A DNA stretch of 6,321 nucleotides from an uncultured Gammaproteobacteria bacterium (lineage in GTDB: Bacteria; Pseudomonadota; Gammaproteobacteria; CAIUAS01): positions 1-6,321 of the forward strand of contig CAIUAS010000210.1 of NCBI GenBank assembly GCA_903897205.1, in the 5' to 3' direction. This document shows, piece after piece, positions 1-5,137 of this stretch (position 1 is its first letter; the number at the start of each line of letters is the position of its first letter). Made by a program: the position numbers and the translations under genes. The notes below the pieces were generated by a model, which did no database searches, was not told where the DNA came from, and worked only from the letters and a program-made list of their open reading frames with translations.

Positions 1-2
1 AA

Positions 3-773
3 TTAAACTCGCAAGAAGTCGATTTATTAGATAATTTAGAAAAGCTTACGTCAAAGACCAGTTTATTATCTAATGATGGTAGCGTGATATTAAATCACTT
101 GCGAATATTACCTGACCAGCAATCTCGTTTGCCGCTCCGGGTATTTGGCATCAGATTAGAGCCTAATCGTGTGCGTTGGAGCATGGAAAAAACAGAAGAG
201 TCAGTGAAGCTGAGCAGTGCTAAAATGTCTGCTAAAAAAGCCCAAAAAATAATGACTATTTTGAAAGCGTATTTAGCAGAAAATCCTGCCCTCAATGAAT
301 ATATAACTATGAATTTAGAAAAAGATAAAAAAGCAGGGATTAATTTTATCTTGAAATGCCCCCAGGCTCAGTTTGCTAAAGTATTGGCTATTTTTCGTGA
401 GGAATCGGTTATAGCTTACAAGCATAAAATAGAGGAGCCTAATCATCCTGCTGAGCATCCTGTGATAAGAGATGGTAGAGATAAAAAAATACCAGTTTCA
501 CAAAGGCAAACCGAACCCAATAAGCGATACTCTATAAAAATGGTGGCAGGAGGAATATTCAGCCCAGTCAAACGCGAGCAAAAAATTCCAGCTACGCCGC
601 AATTACCTGTTCCGAATAGCCTGCTTTTAACTAAACATGGATTTATGTCTACACCCGGTTCACCTTATAATGTTATTCTTGATGGCAAAGGCAAAGAAGT
701 TGTTAGTAATCATTTTATCGAAGTAGAACCTTCAATTGGTCCCCGTAGATTAAGTTTCGGTAGTCCTCAATAA
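3..773 (+). CDS. Hypothetical protein, 5'-partial (frame open to the window edge)
   Basis: I do not recognise this protein. The first start codon in frame inside the window is GTG at 84, but the same frame is open from position 3 with no stop, and the 27 codons before the GTG read as ordinary protein (starting LNSQEVDLLDNLEKL). The true start is therefore probably upstream. About 256 residues are visible. A first part contains the segment PLRVFGIRLEPNRVRW, followed by a Lys/Ala-rich, probably helical stretch (around 215-300) and a mixed segment ending near 415. From about 430 to the stop the sequence is rich in Pro, Lys and Arg and looks poorly ordered, with PQLPVPNS and a C-terminal RRLSFGSPQ. 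No transmembrane segment or catalytic motif is apparent in the visible part. It ends 10 nt before nfi, so the two probably share a transcript. A host-directed effector or a lineage-specific protein are both possible; neither can be shown from this sequence. Confidence 0.7.
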   Translation, partial: LNSQEVDLLDNLEKLTSKTSLLSNDGSVILNHLRILPDQQSRLPLRVFGIRLEPNRVRWSMEKTEESVKLSSAKMSAKKAQKIMTILKAYLAENPALNEYITMNLEKDKKAGINFILKCPQAQFAKVLAIFREESVIAYKHKIEEPNHPAEHPVIRDGRDKKIPVSQRQTEPNKRYSIKMVAGGIFSPVKREQKIPATPQLPVPNSLLLTKHGFMSTPGSPYNVILDGKGKEVVSNHFIEVEPSIGPRRLSFGSPQ

Positions 774-783
774 GATTCATACT

Positions 784-1485
784 ATGTCGCCATTACTCAC
801 AGCTCCTGTTGAATGGTTGTATCCAGTTTCATTAAAAGGAGCTGCTGCGATTCAAAAAAAAATGGCTGAGCGTGTCATAAAAGAAGATCAATTGGATCCA
901 TTAAATACTATTGCAGGCATGGATGTGAGTAATAATCCCTATGATCCGGCGCAATTAATCTATGCGAGTGTCGTTTTATTAAAAGCAGATAATTTGCAAA
1001 TTATTGAAACGGAAAACGCTGTGCAAAAACAACGTTTCCCGTATGTCTCAGGTTTTTTAGGTTTTAGGGAAGCGCCTGCTTTAGTTGCAGCTTTTCAACA
1101 ATTAAAACAAAAGCCTGATCTTATTTTGGTAGACGGACATGGTATTAGCCATCCGCGTGGCTTAGGCATTGCTAGCCATATTGGTGTCTTACTGAATTGT
1201 CCAACCATTGGTGTTGCAAAAACATTATTAGTCGGCAAACCAGCAGCAGAATTAGGATTAACACCGGGTGCACAAGTGCCGGTGTTATGGCATGGTAATC
1301 CCATCGCAGTATTATTGCGCACGAAATTACGTTGTAATCCATTAATTATTTCCACGGGCCATCGTGTATCTTTGCCAACAGCAGTAAAACAGGTTCAACA
1401 ATATTTACGTGGTTATCGCTTACCTGAACCTACGCGCCAAGCGCATTTAGCAGCGAACCTATTAAGAAAAACCCAAAAAGCATAA
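784..1485 (+). CDS. nfi: Endonuclease V (deoxyinosine 3' endonuclease)
   Basis: Endonuclease V repairs deaminated bases. It recognises inosine in DNA (some members act on RNA) and cuts the second phosphodiester bond 3' of the lesion, using Mg2+, in the cytoplasm. The 233-residue protein is close to the usual length (E. coli Nfi is 223). Family motifs are intact: GMDVS with the metal-binding Asp47, the strand-separating wedge PYVS at 86-89 with Tyr87, FRE with Glu96, VDGHGISHPR with Asp117, GVAK with Lys145, STGHR near 189-193, and the C-terminal GYRLPEPTR signature. The ATG at 784 fits because residues 10-30 (EWL followed by a helix) align with the N-terminal start of other family members. 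No good Shine-Dalgarno lies before it, only AAGA near 772-775, so translation may depend on the gene ending 10 nt upstream. The wedge ends in Ser rather than the Pro of PYIP in E. coli and Thermotoga. Confidence 0.97.
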   Translation: MSPLLTAPVEWLYPVSLKGAAAIQKKMAERVIKEDQLDPLNTIAGMDVSNNPYDPAQLIYASVVLLKADNLQIIETENAVQKQRFPYVSGFLGFREAPALVAAFQQLKQKPDLILVDGHGISHPRGLGIASHIGVLLNCPTIGVAKTLLVGKPAAELGLTPGAQVPVLWHGNPIAVLLRTKLRCNPLIISTGHRVSLPTAVKQVQQYLRGYRLPEPTRQAHLAANLLRKTQKA

Positions 1486-1574
1486 ATTTATTGTTTTATA
1501 AAAGAAAGTTAAATTAAGCTTCAAATAAGCAAAATAACCGTAAGTCAAAGCCTAATTAGCTGCCTTAGTTACCA

Positions 1575-1603
1575 TAGCCAATGCTTGCGTTTATCGTTAC
1601 AAT
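1575..1603 (+). promoter_or_regulatory. Possible sigma70 promoter of gpmI
   Basis: TAGCCA at 1575-1580 (4 of 6 against TTGACA) and TACAAT at 1598-1603 (5 of 6 against TATAAT) are separated by 17 nt. Transcription would start near 1610 and give a leader of about 25 nt that still contains the ribosome binding site at 1620-1625. Similar matches arise by chance in AT-rich DNA, so this is only a candidate. A start for gpmI somewhere here is reasonable because the gene lies 150 nt from nfi. Confidence 0.35.
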
Positions 1604-1619
1604 GTTCCCTTCATTTTTC

Positions 1620-1625
1620 AAGGGG
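1620..1625 (+). promoter_or_regulatory. Ribosome binding site that sets the gpmI start
   Basis: AAGGGG lies 10 nt before the ATG at 1636. It supports this start over the in-frame TTG at 1585, which would add 17 residues not typical of the family and has no comparable site upstream. Confidence 0.6.
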
Positions 1626-1635
1626 ATGCAGCAAG

Positions 1636-3180
1636 ATGCGTAGTGCGTCAAAGCCGATGGCTTTAATTATTTTAGATGGCTGGGGACATCGCACCGATTT
1701 ACCGCATAATGCTATCTTAGCAGCGCATGCCCCTGTGTGGGACAAGTTATGGCATGATTGTCCTCATACTTTATTAGCGGGCTCAGGTTTAGAGGTCGGC
1801 TTGCCTGCCGACCAAATGGGTAATTCAGAAGTGGGTCATTTAACCATAGGTGCTGGCCGCACGACTTATCAAGAATTAACCCGCATTGATAAAGCCATTA
1901 CCGATGGTGATTTTTTTCATAATCCCGCTTTTTTAGGCGCTTTTAAAAAAGCAAAAGCCAATAATAAAGCTGTTCATATTTTAGGATTGCTCTCGCCAGG
2001 TGGTGTGCATAGTCATGAGCAACATATTCAAGCCTTGCTTCAATTAGCGGCGCAGCAGCAAATCACCCCTGTTTATATTCATGCATTTTTAGATGGACGT
2101 GACACACCGCCACAAAGTGCATTAGCTTCGCTGAATGCAATAGAAGAAACCTGTGCTCAGTTGCAATGCGGCAAAATAGTCTCACTCATCGGCCGTTATT
2201 ATGCAATGGATAGAGATAAACGTTGGGAGCGCGTGCAAACAGCCTATGAATTATTAACTGAGGGAAAAGCGAATTATCACGTGGATAATGCAGCAACCGG
2301 TTTAACAATGGCTTATGCGCGTGGTGAAACCGATGAATTTGTTCAAGCAACGAGCATTCATGCCGACCAGCAACCACCCATTACCATTAATGATGGCGAC
2401 GTCATTATTTTTATGAATTTTCGTGCCGATCGTGCCCGTGAATTAACGCGCGCTTTTATTGAAGCATCTTTTAACGGATTTATCCGACATAAAGTGCCGC
2501 GCTTAGCGGATTTTGTTTCGCTCACTCAATACGCAGCTGACATTAAAACCACGATTGCTTTTCCACCGCAAGCATTGACTAATGTATTAGGTGAATATCT
2601 TGCTAAGCAGGGTTTAACGCAATTACGTATCGCTGAAACAGAAAAATATGCTCATGTCACTTTCTTCTTTAATGGTGGGCAAGAAAAACCTTTTGTGGGC
2701 GAAGCGCGCGTTTTAGTGCCATCTCCCAAAGTGGCCACTTATGATTTGCAGCCTGAAATGAGTGCTTTTGAAATGACTGCACAATTAGTTAAAGCAATTC
2801 AAGAGCGACAATATGATTTAATTGTGTGTAATTTTGCTAATCCCGATATGGTAGGGCACACTGGCAATTTTGCGGCAACTGTAAAAGCGGTTGAAGTAAT
2901 TGATCAATGTTTAGGCATGATCCAGCAGGCTTTACAAGCCGTCAGTGGAGAAATGATCATAACGGCTGATCATGGAAATGCAGAGTGTATGTTTGATGAA
3001 AAAACTCAACAGCCTCATACCGCACATACTTGCGAATTAGTTCCATTTGTTTATTATGGACGCCATGCCGTTATCACAAAAGCACAAGGCAATTTGGCGG
3101 ATATCGCGCCAACTATTTTATATTTGATGAATTTGCCTCTTCCCACAGAAATGACGGGACAGGTATTATTAAAAATATAA
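1636..3180 (+). CDS. gpmI: 2,3-bisphosphoglycerate-independent phosphoglycerate mutase
   Basis: GpmI interconverts 3-phosphoglycerate and 2-phosphoglycerate in glycolysis and gluconeogenesis through a phosphoserine intermediate, using two Mn2+ ions, in the cytoplasm. From the ATG at 1636 the protein is 514 residues, the same length as E. coli GpmI. It begins with the typical KPMALIILDGWG, giving metal ligand Asp14. The catalytic Ser64 is in MGNSEVGHLTIGAGR. The phosphatase-domain metal ligands are present: Asp404 and His408 in NPDMVGHTG, Asp445 and His446 in TADHGNAE, and His464 in PHTAHT. The substrate-binding region around HAFLDGRDTPP and the FFFNGGQEKPF motif are also intact. An in-frame TTG at 1585 would extend the protein by 17 residues, but the ribosome binding site and family length favour 1636. 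In many gammaproteobacteria gpmI lies directly upstream of envC, and it does so here in fused form. Confidence 0.97.
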   Translation: MRSASKPMALIILDGWGHRTDLPHNAILAAHAPVWDKLWHDCPHTLLAGSGLEVGLPADQMGNSEVGHLTIGAGRTTYQELTRIDKAITDGDFFHNPAFLGAFKKAKANNKAVHILGLLSPGGVHSHEQHIQALLQLAAQQQITPVYIHAFLDGRDTPPQSALASLNAIEETCAQLQCGKIVSLIGRYYAMDRDKRWERVQTAYELLTEGKANYHVDNAATGLTMAYARGETDEFVQATSIHADQQPPITINDGDVIIFMNFRADRARELTRAFIEASFNGFIRHKVPRLADFVSLTQYAADIKTTIAFPPQALTNVLGEYLAKQGLTQLRIAETEKYAHVTFFFNGGQEKPFVGEARVLVPSPKVATYDLQPEMSAFEMTAQLVKAIQERQYDLIVCNFANPDMVGHTGNFAATVKAVEVIDQCLGMIQQALQAVSGEMIITADHGNAECMFDEKTQQPHTAHTCELVPFVYYGRHAVITKAQGNLADIAPTILYLMNLPLPTEMTGQVLLKI

Positions 3181-3201
3181 TCTCTATTAAAAGGCCCTAT
3201 T

Positions 3202-3246
3202 ATGAAATTGCACAATCTATTAAATGGTGCCAATTTTCTCGTTTAA
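3202..3246 (+). other. Candidate 14-codon leader ORF before the YibQ-LytM gene
   Basis: An ATG at 3202 is preceded by AAAAGG (3189-3194) with 7 nt between them, the best-placed ribosome binding site in the right half of the window. It opens a 14-codon frame reading MKLHNLLNGANFLV and ends at TAA (3244-3246). The frame is the same as that of the large gene starting at 3280, so only this stop separates them; the 11 codons between are open. It could be a translated leader, a relic of an earlier start of the envC-type gene, or chance. Nothing shows that the peptide is made. Confidence 0.3.
3205..3236 (+). promoter_or_regulatory. Imperfect hairpin inside the leader ORF
   Basis: AAATTGCAC (3205-3213) can pair with GTGCCAATTT (3227-3236), giving nine base pairs with one bulged C and a 13-nt loop. 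A T-rich run (TTTTCTCGTTT, ending 3243) follows. The stem is mostly A-T and only moderately stable. It could act as a weak terminator after gpmI or as an attenuator read through in part, since the next gene lacks a clear promoter of its own; it may also have no role. Confidence 0.3.
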
Positions 3247-3279
3247 TGGAATTTAACTCAACTTGAAATTGAAAATCTT

Positions 3280-5121
3280 ATGCAATTAAAAAAACTAGTT
3301 TGGAAAATAACGACTGCTGCTTTAATAGGAATGCTTGCTAATTCAGCCATGGCGTCTCCTGTTGTTGAACAACCAAAATTAGTGATTATTATTGATAACT
3401 TAGGGGATCAAGAACAGCCTGGTTTAAAAGTAGCTAATTTACCGGATGAAGTCGCTTGTTCTATTTTGCCTCATGGCCGTTTCAGTGCCCAAATTGCTGA
3501 GCTTTGCCACGCTAAAAATAAAACCGTGATATTAAATACGCCCATGCAGGCCGAAAATAATTATCCACTCGGGGCTGGCGGCCTGCATGCAGGAATGCCC
3601 AAACAAGAATTTATAAAAACTTTAATGGATGATATGGCTAGCGTTCCTTACATCCAAGGTTTGGATAATCACATGGGCAGTTTGCTAACGGCAAAAACGC
3701 AACCAATGAATTGGTTAATGCAAACCATTAAGCCACACGGGTTATTTTTTCTAGATAATAAAACATCACCGCACAGCGTTGTCGAATCCTTAGCCAAGGC
3801 AAATCAAGTCTCTTATATTGGGCGCGATGTATTTTTAGATGATCAACGCACGCCCGCAGCGGTACATAAACAATTCTCAGAAGCTTTACAAATAGCTAAA
3901 CGATATGGTGTGGCTATTGTCGTGGCGCACCCTTATGCCGTGACATTAGATTATCTGCAAGCCACTTTGCCGCATTTATCTGCACAAGGCTATCAATTAG
4001 TTTCTATGCCAGACATCTTAAATATTCACCGTAAACCCATTACACTGACAGTTGCTAAGTCGGTGATACCCGCAATAAATCCTATCGTTAAAACAGCAGT
4101 TAATAAAAAACCAGCAGAAAATATTATTGAAAAACCGCTAGGTGTAAAAAATAATCCCGTGCCAAGCGCCAATAAAAATATTATTGTTGAACTACCGGTA
4201 ATTACAGGCAAAACATCGCAAGCGCCTATAGAACTAACGGTAAATAAAGATCATCAAGTAGTGATTAATGCCGCTGACCAACCTGCAACTATCGCCAAAA
4301 TTGAAACCACTCAACTGGTTTTGCCTACGGATAACGCTGCTAAAGCGGATGCTAAAATCCCTCATAAACCTGGATTATTCGTGCGTTTAAAAGAAAAATT
4401 TTCGCACTATTTTCAGCATGAAAAAACTGAACCAGCAAAGATGGCTGCTAAACCAATTAAAACAACAGAAGTAGATAACAAGAGAGTTAATTTACCGGCG
4501 GCAACGAAAACAGAAGCCATAGTCATTCCTGCAATTAAACCGGACGATAAAGCACAAAAGAATGTAGTGGTTAGCGTAGCGCCCACGATGGTCGCCGCGC
4601 AAGAAACTACCAAAGCTAGTCATTCATTAATACAGACATTGAAAGATAACCTCTGTAAAAAATATTCACATTTTTGTGGCCATCCTGAACCTATCGTTGC
4701 GGATGAAAAAATTGATTTCGCTCACACCGCTTTTACTAATTTACAAGGCAAATTACACTGGCCAACAGCCGGTAACGTCACCACCCATTTCGGTACCGAA
4801 TTAGGCAATAGCCAATTAAAATATGATGGTGTTTTAATTCAAGCACCCGAAGGCCAACCAGTGCATGCCATTTATCAGGGCCGCGTTATTTTTGCTAATT
4901 GGTTACACGGACTAGGACTGTTATTAATTATTGATCATGGTAATGGCTATATGAGTCTTTATGGCCACAACCAATCCCTGTATAAGAAAGCAGGTGACAC
5001 CGTTAAACCTAATGAACTGATCGCATCCGTTGGCAATAGTGGCGCGCCAGGGCCAACCGGATTATATTTTGAAATTCGTCATAATGGTCAACCTGTCAAT
5101 CCCGAACAATGGTGCGGCTAA
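3280..5121 (+). CDS. YibQ-type divergent polysaccharide deacetylase fused to EnvC-type LytM domain
   Basis: This 613-residue protein appears to be exported to the periplasm: residues 1-25 form a signal peptide (basic MQLKK, hydrophobic core, cleavage after ANSAMA). Residues 32-248 match the YibQ family (divergent polysaccharide deacetylase, Polysacc_deac_2): KLVIIIDNLG at 33-42, LNTPMQ at 85-90, GLDNHMGS at 127-134, FFLDNKT at 156-162, VFLDDQ at 184-189 and VAHPY at 215-219. Residues 249-487 are a Lys/Pro/Thr/Ala/Val-rich linker without evident coiled-coil heptads. Residues 488-613 are a LytM/M23 domain of the EnvC subtype, ending VNPEQWCG as EnvC ends VNPQPWLGR. Its zinc ligands are missing: YDGVLI replaces the H-x-G-x-D region and LYFEIR replaces HLHFE, as in E. 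coli EnvC, which activates amidases AmiA and AmiB rather than cutting peptidoglycan itself. The gene takes the envC position between gpmI and ctpA. The likely role, inferred, is control of septal peptidoglycan amidases. The ribosome binding site before 3280 is weak. The signal peptide and the absence of other plausible starts support this ATG. Confidence 0.9.
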   Translation: MQLKKLVWKITTAALIGMLANSAMASPVVEQPKLVIIIDNLGDQEQPGLKVANLPDEVACSILPHGRFSAQIAELCHAKNKTVILNTPMQAENNYPLGAGGLHAGMPKQEFIKTLMDDMASVPYIQGLDNHMGSLLTAKTQPMNWLMQTIKPHGLFFLDNKTSPHSVVESLAKANQVSYIGRDVFLDDQRTPAAVHKQFSEALQIAKRYGVAIVVAHPYAVTLDYLQATLPHLSAQGYQLVSMPDILNIHRKPITLTVAKSVIPAINPIVKTAVNKKPAENIIEKPLGVKNNPVPSANKNIIVELPVITGKTSQAPIELTVNKDHQVVINAADQPATIAKIETTQLVLPTDNAAKADAKIPHKPGLFVRLKEKFSHYFQHEKTEPAKMAAKPIKTTEVDNKRVNLPAATKTEAIVIPAIKPDDKAQKNVVVSVAPTMVAAQETTKASHSLIQTLKDNLCKKYSHFCGHPEPIVADEKIDFAHTAFTNLQGKLHWPTAGNVTTHFGTELGNSQLKYDGVLIQAPEGQPVHAIYQGRVIFANWLHGLGLLLIIDHGNGYMSLYGHNQSLYKKAGDTVKPNELIASVGNSGAPGPTGLYFEIRHNGQPVNPEQWCG

Positions 5122-5137
5122 CTAATAGAAGTTATTC

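Noticed and set aside
1486..1574. Search for a terminator after nfi, including TTTAT/ATAAA at 1487-1502 and the palindrome CTAATTAG at 1552-1559
   Set aside because: The stems are short and entirely or mostly A-T with no following T-run, so no terminator can be supported.
1585..1635. TTG start giving gpmI 17 extra N-terminal residues
   Set aside because: The extension lies before the conserved KPMALIILDGWG start, lacks a ribosome binding site, and ATG 1636 gives the standard 514-residue length with AAGGGG upstream.
3030..3266. Plus-strand 78-codon frame spanning the end of gpmI and the gap
   Set aside because: Most of it overlaps the conserved C-terminal coding region of gpmI in another frame and it has no recognisable motif.
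4026..4613. Two minus-strand frames (4026-4211 and 4413-4613) that read as hydrophobic, membrane-like peptides
   Set aside because: They lie antisense to the Lys/Asn/Thr/Ala-rich linker of the fusion gene; AAA and AAT codons read backwards give Phe and Ile, so the hydrophobicity is a by-product of composition. Neither has family features.
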